Shown here piece after piece: positions 1 to 8,832 of a stretch of 64,000 nt of DNA. Under the pieces are notes generated by a model. It did no database searches and had not been told where the DNA came from. It was given only the letters and a program-made list of their open reading frames with translations. The DNA is from DATKHR01 sp035939575 (GTDB lineage: Bacteria > Acidobacteriota > Vicinamibacteria > Vicinamibacterales > CAVVIG01). The position numbers and the translations under genes were made by a program. Location: NCBI GenBank assembly GCA_035939575.1, contig DASZFS010000504.1:1-64000 (forward strand), read 5' to 3'. The stretch's first letter is position 1. Each line of letters starts with the position of its first letter.

Positions 1-66
1 GCTGCAACGCTCAACAATTCAGATTTTGGGGCGAGGCAACTGCACGCGGCCACGAGTCTTCGGCCC
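1..66 (-). repeat. Dispersed inverted-arm element, copy 1, cut by window edge
   Basis: The stretch at 31-66 is one arm of the repeat family described at 35750-35877, on the reverse strand. Bases 1-30 resemble the loop next to the CGCCCCAA-type arm, so the rest of this copy probably lies left of the window. It sits just beyond the 3' end of the PEMT-like gene. Confidence 0.75.
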
Positions 67-96
67 GCCTCAGGGTTTTCAGGCGGCCGTTCTCCA

Positions 97-672
97 TCAG
101 CGCTCCAGCCGGGCCCCGAGCACGTAGTAAACCGTCTCCAGCGCCGGGAGCATGAACCAGTCCGCGTGCGGGAAGCGCATGACGAGGAAGAACCCCCAGA
201 TCGACAGCACCGCGCCGACGTACTGCGGGTCGTCGCAGAGCGAAAACGGGAACTCGCTGCACCACGGCACCTCGTGGCCGAACCTGTTGCCGTAGAATAC
301 CCCCGCCTCGCCGAGACGGTAGAAGACCCCGAAATTCAGAATCTGCCCGACGATCGCGACGCCAAGGCCGACGACCACGACGCCGAGGCTGGCGTCGACC
401 GGCCACAACGATCCGCGGCCGTAGACGTAGCACCATCCGATGAATACGCCCGCCTGCACGGCCTTGAAGCTCGCGAACAGCAGGCGCAGCGCGGCAATGG
501 GTTCCCGGAAGCGCTCGGGCATCATCTGCCAGCACAGGTGCTGGAACCCGCCTGGACTGCGCCAGATCCACGCATAGGCGAGGCGCTCGACGCTCAGCAG
601 CGCGGCGGCGCCCACAATGAACCAGACGCTCACGTCAGGCGCGCTGCGCCCGCGGCCGCGGGAAGTAGGCAA
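97..672 (-). CDS. PEMT-like membrane phospholipid/isoprenylcysteine methyltransferase family protein
   Basis: The 191-residue product has several hydrophobic membrane segments. Near residues 130-155 it carries EVPWCSEFPFSLCDDPQYVG, which matches the FPFN-x-LDNPMYxGS signature of phosphatidylethanolamine N-methyltransferases. The family uses S-adenosylmethionine at the membrane to methylate an amine or a carboxyl group. Its start lies inside the 3' end of the upstream aminotransferase fusion gene (38-bp overlap), so the two are probably translated together. Given that partner, an aminolipid or fatty-acid-derived substrate is a reasonable inference. An isoprenylcysteine-methyltransferase-like role cannot be excluded. 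Confidence 0.6.
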   Translation of the reverse strand: MPTSRGRGRSAPDVSVWFIVGAAALLSVERLAYAWIWRSPGGFQHLCWQMMPERFREPIAALRLLFASFKAVQAGVFIGWCYVYGRGSLWPVDASLGVVVVGLGVAIVGQILNFGVFYRLGEAGVFYGNRFGHEVPWCSEFPFSLCDDPQYVGAVLSIWGFFLVMRFPHADWFMLPALETVYYVLGARLER

Positions 673-2866
673 TGATGTCCGTGATCGGATCGGTCACGAG
701 CTTCACGAACCAGATGAGCGACAGCCGCACGTTGTGCTTCCAGATCAGGTAGATCACGCGCAGCGCCACAACGAAGACCGTCCAGCGGAACCAATGCAGC
801 GCGATGAGATCCAGGTGCGACGTGAACACGCCCTCCCAGGAAGTAAAGCCAGCAATGCCAGCAATGCCAACGATGCCAGCGGCGCCCGCCATCGCCATGT
901 CGATCACCGGGATCAGCAGATAGCCCAGCACGATCAGCGTCTTGTCGCGGGTCGTGTACCCGAGCAGCAGCTTTTCCTCGTCGTGGCACGCCGGCTCGAG
1001 AATCGCGTGACCAAACTGCCGCACGCACAGCGACGCCAGGCCCCAGCACATGGCCGTCGTCAGATCCGAGAAGATCCTGAAGTAGCAATAGACGAACACG
1101 CTCGAGCTCAAGAGATGGAGCAGCTGGTTCCCGACGTCGTTGTGTGAGGCATGATGGTCGTCGTGCTTGCGCTGCATCACCGCGGCATAGAACGTCTCAA
1201 TCGGCTTCGGCACGCGCACGATGCTTCCCAACAGCTCTCGAACCAGGCGCCATTTCATACGTCGCTCCCTTTCTGGATATTCGTCCGTTGTCAGCCACCA
1301 TCCGTCTCTCTTCATCGCGCGCGCGGCATCCAGCAACTTCATCTGAAGCGCCCCGTAATCCTCCGCCGTGAAGTCCATGCTGATCAGGCAACGGCCGGTT
1401 CCGACCCAGCTGAGCATCACGCCCTCCGCCCGGAGGTAGTACTGGAGCAGCCAGTTGTAGCGGCTCGGTTCCTTGAAGAGGACGGTCCACACGGTTGCCA
1501 GGTTGACCAGCCGCACCGGTAGGGCGGCCTCCACCAGCTGCTGGTTGGTCGACTGCACCCACGCGCTGCATCGATCGTTCGACCCGGCGTAGAGCGCCCC
1601 CGTCCCCGGCTCGACCGCCCACCGGAGGAATTCATTCATCGCGCCCATCACCATCGGGTGAGCGGAGAAAGTGCCGACGACATAGGCGAGCCGCATGGGG
1701 CGGTCCGGATCGAAGCGGCGCATCAGCGTCGACCGCCCGCACACGGCGCCGATGGGCATTCCGCCCGCAACCGTCTTGCCGTACACGACCATGTCGGCGG
1801 AGACGCCGAAATACTCCTGCGCGCCGCCCGCGGCGAGACGGAAGCCGGTGTACACCTCGTCGAAGATCAGCGGGACGTCGCACTCGGTGCACACCCGGCG
1901 GAGCTCCCGCAGCCACTCAGCGTAGCGTTCGGTCGATTCCTGGGTTTTCCGGACGTCGCTCGTCATCAGCACCGCGTCGTTCGGTGGTGGCGAGTTCGGA
2001 TGAAACGACTGCACGGGATTGACGAGAACGCCCGCGATCTCCCCCGCGCGACGCCGAATCACCGCGAGCGACGCCGGGTTCAGGTCCTTCAGCGTCAGGC
2101 AGTCATCGAGCGGCCGCTCGCTGCCGAGCCCGGTCTGCACGCCGTCCCACCACCCGTGATACGCCCCCGAAAAGCAGACGATCCGCTTGCGGCGGGTGTT
2201 GAACCTCGCCAGCCGGACGGCCGCCATCACCGCTTCGGTGCCGCTCATGTGAAACGACACTTCCTCGAGCCCCGACACGCGCTTGAGCAGCGCGATGTTC
2301 TCCGCAACGACCGGATGCAGCGGACCGAGAACCGGCCCGAGATCTTTCACCCGATCCCACCCCCGCGCGATCCACGCCTTGTAACGATCGAAGCCCGCGA
2401 CATTGAGACCGTACGATCCGCTCACGTCGATGGTCCAGTCACCATCGAGCGTCCGCAGCCTCGGCCCGTCAGATGCCGTCACCACCGAGCAGAGGTTGAA
2501 CTTCTCACGGACGACGCGGGCGAACGGGAACGGCACGCGGCTGACATCGGTGAACCGCAGATCGGAGAAGCTCTCGCGGACGTCGTTTCCCCAGGCAACC
2601 GACCGCGCGTACTGTGCCTGAAGCCCCGCGGCCAGCTGGTTCACGCCGCGCCGCCGCCGCTCGACCCATGGCGCGCCTGCGCCGTCGGCCGCCAGGAACG
2701 CATCTTCGCTGTAGTCATGCGCTCGCACCCACCGGGCCATCCGGCGGGAGACGACCGGCACCAGCGCGAGCGCCGGCAGGGTCCTCAACATCCTCACGAG
2801 CCGGAGACAGACATAGGCACCGAGGGATAGGGCGCCGAGGGAAAGACCCGCCAGGGCCAGCAGCAT
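635..2866 (-). CDS. Class III aminotransferase (GSA-aminomutase-like) fused to Mpo1/DUF962-like membrane domain
   Basis: The 743-residue protein begins with a hydrophobic helix and continues as a glutamate-1-semialdehyde aminomutase-like PLP enzyme. It has SGTEAVMAAVR near 207, IFDEVYTGFR near 334 and the PLP lysine in YGKTVAGGMP near 363. From about residue 569 a membrane domain follows with SHNDVGNQLLHLL and RQFGHAILEPACHDEE. These resemble the H-x(4)-N-x(3)-H and QFxGH-x-xxE motifs of Mpo1-type 2-hydroxy-fatty-acid dioxygenases. The start at 2866 has GAGAGGAG just upstream, better than the in-frame start at 2914. With the overlapping PEMT-like gene, a lipid role is inferred; a haem-synthesis GSA aminomutase would not need either membrane part. 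Confidence 0.72.
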   Translation of the reverse strand: MLLALAGLSLGALSLGAYVCLRLVRMLRTLPALALVPVVSRRMARWVRAHDYSEDAFLAADGAGAPWVERRRRGVNQLAAGLQAQYARSVAWGNDVRESFSDLRFTDVSRVPFPFARVVREKFNLCSVVTASDGPRLRTLDGDWTIDVSGSYGLNVAGFDRYKAWIARGWDRVKDLGPVLGPLHPVVAENIALLKRVSGLEEVSFHMSGTEAVMAAVRLARFNTRRKRIVCFSGAYHGWWDGVQTGLGSERPLDDCLTLKDLNPASLAVIRRRAGEIAGVLVNPVQSFHPNSPPPNDAVLMTSDVRKTQESTERYAEWLRELRRVCTECDVPLIFDEVYTGFRLAAGGAQEYFGVSADMVVYGKTVAGGMPIGAVCGRSTLMRRFDPDRPMRLAYVVGTFSAHPMVMGAMNEFLRWAVEPGTGALYAGSNDRCSAWVQSTNQQLVEAALPVRLVNLATVWTVLFKEPSRYNWLLQYYLRAEGVMLSWVGTGRCLISMDFTAEDYGALQMKLLDAARAMKRDGWWLTTDEYPERERRMKWRLVRELLGSIVRVPKPIETFYAAVMQRKHDDHHASHNDVGNQLLHLLSSSVFVYCYFRIFSDLTTAMCWGLASLCVRQFGHAILEPACHDEEKLLLGYTTRDKTLIVLGYLLIPVIDMAMAGAAGIVGIAGIAGFTSWEGVFTSHLDLIALHWFRWTVFVVALRVIYLIWKHNVRLSLIWFVKLVTDPITDIIAYFPRPRAQRA
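848..883. repeat. Four 9-bp tandem units inside the fusion gene
   Basis: GCCAGCAAT is repeated twice, followed by the variants GCCAACGAT and GCCAGCGGC. The units are in frame and encode the Gly-Ile-Ala run GIVGIAGIAG within a membrane helix of the Mpo1-like domain. Confidence 0.7.
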
Positions 2867-3014
2867 GTGCGCTCCTCTCAATTGCCCTAATGAAATAACG
2901 CACACGGATGTCATTCTCGCGACGATCGTGCGATGCGTGTGTCAATAGAGAGGGCTGCCAGACGTCCGGGCCACAAGCGGTGACAAAGAGTTTGCACGTC
3001 CGTCACACCGCCCT

Positions 3015-3275
3015 CTCGGACAGCGCACGCCGGCCCTCCACGTCACGCTGCGCGAAAGCGGGCACGTTCACGTCCATCCCAAGGGCGACACCGTGCGCGA
3101 AGTCCTCAAGTACGTCGCATTCGATGCCGAGGCGCTGGTGGCGAAGCTGCGCGCCGACGTCGAGACAGCCGTCCGCGGCGGCCGGCTTGACTATGAGGAA
3201 TCCGGACGCCTGCTCCGGTTCTACGAGGACGGGCTCAACGGCTATACCTACCTGGAGGAACGCCAGGGCCGCTGA
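3015..3275 (+). pseudogene. speA: C-terminal fragment of biosynthetic arginine decarboxylase (SpeA)
   Basis: Only the last part of a SpeA-like protein remains. The frame ending at 3275 reads LHVTLRESGHVHVHPKGDTV, then REVLKYV, then a helical tail ending YEDGLNGYTYLEE. These match the closing segments of the roughly 630-650-residue PLP arginine decarboxylases. Just upstream, 3015-3040 looks like a frame-disrupted version of the NLFGDTPALHV segment. No catalytic domain or credible start is present; the first conventional start in frame is a GTG at 3093. It sits between the fusion gene and a repeat element, so deletion or repeat-linked rearrangement is likely. A translated 60-residue remnant is possible but would not be an active enzyme. 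Confidence 0.7.
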
Positions 3276-3292
3276 ACAAGACCGGCGCGGTA

Positions 3293-3417
3293 TGGGCCTG
3301 AAGACTCATGTCGCGTGCAGTTGCCTACGCTCTGGAGCCAGTGACGACCTTTTTTCAGCCCGTGACAATCTTGCTCTTGGGGCGAGGCAACTGCACGCGG
3401 CATGAGTCTTCAGGCTC
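3293..3417 (-). repeat. Dispersed inverted-arm element, full copy 2
   Basis: A forward arm (3294-3332, GGCCTGAAGACTCATG then GCGTGCAGTTGCCTACGC) and a reverse arm (3380-3416) flank a loop of about 50 bp. The loop contains TGACGACCTT at 3342-3351, the reverse complement of the loop core of the copy at 35750-35877, so this copy is inserted in the opposite orientation. It separates the speA fragment from the convergent dnaE2 gene and could fold into a very long hairpin. Confidence 0.85.
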
Positions 3418-3452
3418 ATTGTGAATCTTCAGTGTCGTTCGTGCCCGAGGCA

Positions 3453-6400
3453 TTAATGAAAGTCCCGGCTTCTGAGGTGCTCGGGCGCCGGGACCCCTTT
3501 CGGGATCCACAATCGGCGAACGATCAGATGAACGACGTTGTCCTTCGATTCGATCGTTCCCGCAACGCCCAGCCAATGCGCGATCCGGGCCAGGATCGAG
3601 AACGCCTGAAAGACCCGCTCCCACAAGACCAGATTCACGAAGCCGGTCTCGTCCTCGAGCGTCATGAATGTCACATTCGAGGCGGTGGACGGCCGCTGGC
3701 GGCACGTCACCAGGCCGGCACAGCACGCGAGCGTGCCCGACGCCAGCGTCTGCACCGTCCGCGCGTCGAGAAACCCCTGCCGCTCGAGCATCGGCCGCAG
3801 CGGGGCGACCGGATGCCCGCGCACGCTGTGAGACGACGACTGATAATCCCACGCGATCGTCTCGGCCCCGTCAAGCGGCGGGAACACGGGCTCATGTTCC
3901 CCATGATCATTGTCCGCCGGTGACATCATCAGTGGTAAGCGCGCATCGCTCACCACGCCTGGCACTTCCCACAAGGCGGATCGGCGCGAGAGATCGAGCG
4001 TCTCGAACGCGCCCGCTTCGGCCAGGGCCGCCAGCGCCCCTTTGTCGAGCCCGGTCTGACGCGCCAGATCGGACAGCGACGGCCGTGTCAACAACGACGG
4101 CGCCGCCTCACGCGCGGCCCCGAGGCGCGCCCAGTCGGCCTCGCCGAAGCCTTTCACGAAGCGCAGCCCCATGCGCACAGCCCAGCCAGCGCCCACAGCC
4201 AGAGCGCCTGCCACTTCCAGCGTGCAATCCCACTCGCTCCGCTGCACATCGACCGGCCGCATCTCCACGCCCAGGCGCTTGGCGTCTTCGACGATCGTCG
4301 CGATCGAGTAGAACCCCATGGGCTGCGCGTTCAGGAGCGAGCAGATGAACTCCGCTGGGTAATGTCGCCGGAGATAGGCGGCCGCGTAGCTGATGATCGC
4401 GAACGAAGCGGCATGGCTCTCCGGAAATCCATATTCACCGAAGCCTTGAATCTGTTTGTACACGCGCTGCGCGAACTCGAGCGCGATGCCTTTGGCCTGC
4501 ATCCGTGAAACCAGGCGTTCTTCGTGCTGCTCCAACCGTCCGGACCGCCGCCACGCCGCCATATCGCGGCGGAGTTGATCGGCTTCGCCCGGCGTGTAGT
4601 CGGCGGCGACGATCGACAGCTTCATGACCTGCTCTTGAAAGAGCGGGACGCCCAGCGTCTTCGCGAGCACGGGCCTCAAGCATTCGTGCGGATAGACGAC
4701 GTCTTCCTCATTGTTGCGCCGGCGCAGGTACGGATGGACCATCCCGCCGGAGATGGGACCGGGCCGGACGATACTTATCTGGATGACGAGGTCGTAGTAC
4801 GTCTGCGGCCTCAAACGCGGCAGCATCGACATCTGCGCGCGCGATTCGATCTGGAAAATGCCGATCGTCTCCGCGCGGCAGATCATGTCGTAGGTCGGCT
4901 GATCGCCTTCCGGGATGGTCGCCATCGACAGATGGACCCCGCGATGACGTTCGAGCAGACGGAAGCAGAGATCGAGCTGCGTCAGCGCGCCGAGGCCGAG
5001 GATGTCCACCTTGAACAGCCCCACCGCCTCGACATCATCCTTGTCCCACTGGATGACCGTGCGGTCGGCCATCGTCGCGTTTTCGATCGGCACGATGTCG
5101 TGGACCGGCTCGTGCCCCAGGAGAAAGCCGCCGGGATGGATCGACAGGTGCCGGGGCGCGTCGAGAATCTCCTGACTCACCTGCAGGAGATGACGATTGA
5201 GCGGCGTCTCGGGGTCGAGCCCTGCCTGCCGCAGCGCCTCCACCGACAGCCCCGCGTGGTGCGACAGCAGCTTCGCCAGCCGGTCGAGCATCGTCTCGGA
5301 CAGGCCGAGCGCTTTGCCGACGTCCCGCACCGCCGATCGCGGCCGGTACCGGACCATGTTGGCGACCATGGCGGCGTGGCTGCGGCCGTACTTCTCATAG
5401 ATATGTTGAATCACCTCTTCCCGCCGCTCGTGCATCACGTCGAGATCGATGTCGGGCGGCTCGTTCCGCTCTTTGGAGAGAAACCGCTCGAAGAGCAGAT
5501 CGATCTGCATCGGATCGACCGCCGTGACGCCCAGCGCATAGCAGACCACCGAGTTCGCCGCCGACCCTCGACCTTGACACAGGATGCCGTTGGTCTCGCA
5601 GAACTGGACGATGTCGTGCATGGTGAGGAAATAGCCGCCGTAGTCCAGCTCGTCGATGAGACGCAGTTCTTTGTCGAGCTGATCGGCGATTTTGCCCGGC
5701 ACCTCGCCGTGATACCGCTTGCGCGCGCCCTCGTAGGCAAGGTGGCGGAGCCATGACGCGGAGGTCATGTCTCCGGGTACCCGTTCGGCAGGGTAGCGGT
5801 AGCGAAGCTGGCTCAGCGAAAAGGTGCAGCGCGCGGCAATCTCGCGCGTGCGCGCCACGGCTGCCGGATCGTCGGCGAAGAGCGCGGCGAAGGCATCGGG
5901 GCTGAGAAGCGTGTGCTCGGCATTCGGTTTCAGGAGCCGGCCGGCTGTATGGATCGTCACGCCGTGACGGATGCAGGTCATCACATCCTGCAGGGCGCGG
6001 CGGGCGCGGGTGTGATAGAGCACTTCCACCGCCGCCGCGATCGGAAGACCGTAGCGGGCGGCCCGCGCCCGCAGGCGCGTCTCTTCCGCCACTTCGGTAT
6101 CGCGGCGATGACGCGCCACCATCGCGTAGAGGCGATCGCCGAAGGCGTCGCATAAAGAGCCCCTTTCCCCGGGTGCCGGATCTGGTTCGCGCACGAGCAG
6201 GCTTGCATCGCCGCCCCACAGCGCCAACACGCCGCCGGCATGACCGCAGACCTCCTCCCACGTGACGATCGATTCCCCTTTCGGCCGACGCCGCCGCCCC
6301 AGGGTCAGGAGCCGGCACAGATTCGCGTGGCCCTGCCGATCCTGCGCGAGCAGGACGAGGGTGGACGAGCCCGACGAGCCCGACGAATCTGACAGGGCCC

Positions 6401-6623
6401 CATCAGCAACAGTGACCTGTGCCCCGATCAGCAGCTGCAGCTTCTGTTCCGCCGCTTTGACATGAGCGCGCACGATGCCGTAGAGGCCATCGCGGTCCGT
6501 GAGCGCGATGGCAGGAAGACCGAGGTTGGCCGCCTGCTCCACCAGTTTCTCGGGATGGCTCGCGCCCTCGAGGAACGAGCCGTTGCTCTTGCACCAGAGC
6601 GGGACGTACTCGCGGGGCGTCAT
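3453..6623 (-). CDS. dnaE2: Error-prone DNA polymerase DnaE2 (ImuC)
   Basis: The 1056-residue product is a C-family DNA polymerase alpha subunit of the DnaE2 type, used for translesion synthesis and damage-induced mutagenesis. An N-terminal PHP domain starts with YVPLWCKSNGSFLEGAS. The palm carries GRGSAANS, the acidic motif PPDIDLD near residues 388-394, and DKDDVEAVGLFKVDILGLG near 525-545. The C-terminal part has the helix-hairpin-helix and OB-fold regions. The length fits the family. The start at 6623 overlaps the imuB stop as ATGA; the same frame stays open to 7091 but that extension is antisense-like low-complexity sequence. It should act with ImuA and ImuB. Confidence 0.95.
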   Translation of the reverse strand: MTPREYVPLWCKSNGSFLEGASHPEKLVEQAANLGLPAIALTDRDGLYGIVRAHVKAAEQKLQLLIGAQVTVADGALSDSSGSSGSSTLVLLAQDRQGHANLCRLLTLGRRRRPKGESIVTWEEVCGHAGGVLALWGGDASLLVREPDPAPGERGSLCDAFGDRLYAMVARHRRDTEVAEETRLRARAARYGLPIAAAVEVLYHTRARRALQDVMTCIRHGVTIHTAGRLLKPNAEHTLLSPDAFAALFADDPAAVARTREIAARCTFSLSQLRYRYPAERVPGDMTSASWLRHLAYEGARKRYHGEVPGKIADQLDKELRLIDELDYGGYFLTMHDIVQFCETNGILCQGRGSAANSVVCYALGVTAVDPMQIDLLFERFLSKERNEPPDIDLDVMHERREEVIQHIYEKYGRSHAAMVANMVRYRPRSAVRDVGKALGLSETMLDRLAKLLSHHAGLSVEALRQAGLDPETPLNRHLLQVSQEILDAPRHLSIHPGGFLLGHEPVHDIVPIENATMADRTVIQWDKDDVEAVGLFKVDILGLGALTQLDLCFRLLERHRGVHLSMATIPEGDQPTYDMICRAETIGIFQIESRAQMSMLPRLRPQTYYDLVIQISIVRPGPISGGMVHPYLRRRNNEEDVVYPHECLRPVLAKTLGVPLFQEQVMKLSIVAADYTPGEADQLRRDMAAWRRSGRLEQHEERLVSRMQAKGIALEFAQRVYKQIQGFGEYGFPESHAASFAIISYAAAYLRRHYPAEFICSLLNAQPMGFYSIATIVEDAKRLGVEMRPVDVQRSEWDCTLEVAGALAVGAGWAVRMGLRFVKGFGEADWARLGAAREAAPSLLTRPSLSDLARQTGLDKGALAALAEAGAFETLDLSRRSALWEVPGVVSDARLPLMMSPADNDHGEHEPVFPPLDGAETIAWDYQSSSHSVRGHPVAPLRPMLERQGFLDARTVQTLASGTLACCAGLVTCRQRPSTASNVTFMTLEDETGFVNLVLWERVFQAFSILARIAHWLGVAGTIESKDNVVHLIVRRLWIPKGVPAPEHLRSRDFH

Positions 6624-8116
6624 TCCACGTGTCCCTGGAGGAAGATGCGATCTTTCCGGCGGTCGTCGTACATCCACCACAGGTTCCCCTCGTCGGTTCG
6701 AGCAAAGTAGTAGTCGCGATGGACGCCCCCGCCTCCCCACCACCCTCCCGACATGACGTAGGGCCCGGCGAGCGTTTGGGCGCGAACAGGGAGAGCGCCC
6801 CCGCTGCGCCCACTGGGCCCGCTGGACATCGACGGCAGCGCGATCGGTTTCGTATAGATACGCCGCACGAGCGGGCGCAAGGTCACCACGCGCGGCGTCG
6901 CCTGGGCCGGCACTTCGTCGAGGCGCTCCCAGGCGAAGCGCGCGGTGGGCAGATGTGCATCGCAGACGCGGGCGCGCACGACGCTGTCGTCGCCGCATTC
7001 CGCGCGCAGCCTCGCGAGCGCCTGATTGGCCGCATCGGGATCGCGACGCGCCTGCTGCAGCAACCGGCGCTGGGCGGGTGTCGCCCCGCACGTGTCGGCT
7101 CTCACGCGCAGGGTCACGATGCCCGCCGGGAGCCGAAGCGCGTCCAACCGCAGGCGTACGAGCGTCAGCAGCTGTGCCGCATCGAGCGTCGATGCTGCCG
7201 GGCGGACGCGTTCGACCTGCGTCGAGCGATCGTCGAGCTTCATCCAGAGCGTGAGCGCCACGACCGCGTGCGCCTGGCGCGCGATCGCCGCGATCAGCGA
7301 ATCCAGTAGACGCTTGACGACGAACACCAATCGCTCGGTGTTCGTCTCCGGCGCGTCGAAGTGCAGCTGCCGCTCCTGCGGCTCGTCGGCAGGAACGGGA
7401 ACGAGCGGCGCCCAGCGCTGACCGGAGGCCAGCCGGTAGAGCGTGTCCGCCGCCTCACCGAATCGGTGCCGGACAGCGTCGCCCGGTAACCGCAGGAAAT
7501 CGCCGACGGTCTCGATGCCGAGCGTCAGCAGGCGCTCGCGGACATCCGGATCGAGATCCAGGCACGAGAGCGGGACACGGCGGACCGCAGCGCGTTCTTC
7601 ACCTGCCTCGGCGCAGATCGCCGTGCCTTGATAAAATTTTGCCAGGGCGTAGGCGCCGAACCGGCTGACCCCGACGGCGACGGTCCCTCGCATGCCGGCG
7701 CGTTGAAGCTCGAGACGCACCGCCTGCGCCCAGGCGTGAAGCGAGGGATACAGTCGGGTCAGCCCTTTGGCGTCGAGCCAGAAAATGCCAGGTGTGTCGG
7801 CTGATGGCTCGACGTGCGGCGAATACCGCCGCAAACACTCCGCGAGGAAGCGGACGTGTTGATCGATTTGCGACCGCGAGACAACGGCCGCCCGGAGATC
7901 CTTCGAGAGGGCGAGCGCCGTCGCATACCGTTGCCCGGAGCGAACGCCGGCGCGATAGGCCCGCGCGTTGAGGAACAGCACGAGCGCCTGCGGCCGATCG
8001 TCTTCGACCACGGCGACCGGGAGATCGATCCACCCCGGCTGGACCTGCAGCAGGAGCTGGAGCGGGAGCGCGGCGACATTAACGCAGGCCAGCCGGTCCA
8101 CGACACGCCTCAACAT
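6620..8116 (-). CDS. imuB: ImuB, non-catalytic Y-family polymerase-like mutasome protein
   Basis: The 498-residue product resembles Y-family polymerases across the palm, fingers and little-finger regions, for example GVSRFGAYALAKFYQG and LGIETVGDFLRLPGDAV. At the N-terminus it has CVNVAALPLQLLL where active enzymes have the DxDxF metal-binding motif, so it is probably inactive, as is typical for ImuB. The known family role is to bridge the beta clamp, ImuA and DnaE2. The C-terminus ends with the WWMYDDRRKDRIFLQG segment common to ImuB. The start at 8116 overlaps imuA by 38 bp; an earlier in-frame start at 8182 would overlap it by 104 bp. The stop overlaps dnaE2 as ATGA. Confidence 0.92.
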   Translation of the reverse strand: MLRRVVDRLACVNVAALPLQLLLQVQPGWIDLPVAVVEDDRPQALVLFLNARAYRAGVRSGQRYATALALSKDLRAAVVSRSQIDQHVRFLAECLRRYSPHVEPSADTPGIFWLDAKGLTRLYPSLHAWAQAVRLELQRAGMRGTVAVGVSRFGAYALAKFYQGTAICAEAGEERAAVRRVPLSCLDLDPDVRERLLTLGIETVGDFLRLPGDAVRHRFGEAADTLYRLASGQRWAPLVPVPADEPQERQLHFDAPETNTERLVFVVKRLLDSLIAAIARQAHAVVALTLWMKLDDRSTQVERVRPAASTLDAAQLLTLVRLRLDALRLPAGIVTLRVRADTCGATPAQRRLLQQARRDPDAANQALARLRAECGDDSVVRARVCDAHLPTARFAWERLDEVPAQATPRVVTLRPLVRRIYTKPIALPSMSSGPSGRSGGALPVRAQTLAGPYVMSGGWWGGGGVHRDYYFARTDEGNLWWMYDDRRKDRIFLQGHVE

Positions 8117-8723
8117 GGGTCCATCCCGGACCGGCCCGTTTGTCCTTGAGGACCTGAATCCGCACGTTGTAACACCCGTCACCCGCCACCCACTGGGCTT
8201 CGGCGCGCAGCGAAATCAGCGAGTTGAGCGACGCGTCATGAGGTGATTTCTTCGTCAGGACGATCACGGCGGTCTCGTGCGCGCGGGCGAGCCCCAGCAG
8301 ACGCGTCAACAGCGCCATGGGAAGCGTCATGCGCCCTCCAGCCTCGCCGGACAGGTCGATCACGACGAGTCCGAATCCGCCGGAGCGGACGAGATGATCG
8401 GCGGCGCGCGCAGCGACGCGCGCATCGGGAACACGCACGACGGGCAACGCGTCGAGATCGACGCCCCCATCGGCCACATCGGGGGGAAAAAACGAGCTGT
8501 GCTCGAGCGAGACCCAGGCCGCACGCTCGCCGCCGAGCTGGGCGTCGAGCACGAGACCGAACGCCGCAGTCAGATGCGCGGTGCGCTCCCATCCTGAAAG
8601 CTCCACGAGCCGCCCGGCCAGGTGATCAACGCGCCAAATCTGGGCAGCGCCGGAATTCGAGGGCGGCGAAACCGGGAGCGCTTTCACCAGCTCATTTAGA
8701 TACGAATAAAAAGCGAAAGTCAA
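8079..8723 (-). CDS. imuA: ImuA, RecA/SulA-like mutasome protein
   Basis: The product (up to 214 residues) is a small RecA-fold protein with WRVDHLAGRLVELSGWER, a core strand LVVIDLSG and TAVIVLTKKS. Its position as first gene of the imuA-imuB-dnaE2 set supports the ImuA assignment. The coordinates use a TTG at 8723, but this TTG is part of a TTGACT hexamer with AT-rich hexamers 15-17 bp downstream, as in a sigma-70-like promoter. Translation could instead begin at GTG 8687. No LexA gene and no recognisable SOS box lie next to it. It is divergent from the VWFA gene across an octamer-repeat region. Confidence 0.85.
   Translation of the reverse strand: MTFAFYSYLNELVKALPVSPPSNSGAAQIWRVDHLAGRLVELSGWERTAHLTAAFGLVLDAQLGGERAAWVSLEHSSFFPPDVADGGVDLDALPVVRVPDARVAARAADHLVRSGGFGLVVIDLSGEAGGRMTLPMALLTRLLGLARAHETAVIVLTKKSPHDASLNSLISLRAEAQWVAGDGCYNVRIQVLKDKRAGPGWTHVEACRGPAGLR
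8718..8723 (-). promoter_or_regulatory. Possible -35 hexamer (TTGACT) for imuA
   Basis: On the minus strand TTGACT at 8723-8718 is followed 15 bp later by TATCTA, or 17 bp later by TCTAAA. It overlaps the first possible imuA start codon, so it is either coding or a promoter leading to a start near 8687. The match is modest and is offered as inference. Confidence 0.3.
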
Positions 8724-8740
8724 CGGAGAATTGAATATCT

Positions 8741-8832
8741 GGTTATCGGGTTATCTGGTTATCTGGTTATCTGGTTATCTGGCAAGCAATAACCGGTAAT
8801 CTGGCAATCAATAACCTAATAACCAGATAATC
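8741..8832. repeat. GGTTATCT octamer tandem array with inverted counterpart
   Basis: Five consecutive octamers GGTTATC(G/T) run from 8741 to 8780. Single inverted units such as CCAGATAA at 8823-8830 lie downstream, so TTATCTGG and CCAGATAA could pair. This AT-rich island contrasts with the surrounding GC-rich DNA and lies in the divergent region between imuA and the VWFA gene. Its 3' side touches the expected start of the VWFA gene. Confidence 0.8.

Noticed and set aside
6624..7091. N-terminal extension of dnaE2
   Set aside because: The PHP domain begins at the ATG at 6623, which overlaps the imuB stop; the extension lies within imuB and has no polymerase similarity.
8741..8832. CRISPR-like array
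   Set aside because: Units are 8 bp, contiguous, without spacers, and no cas gene is near. It is a simple tandem repeat.
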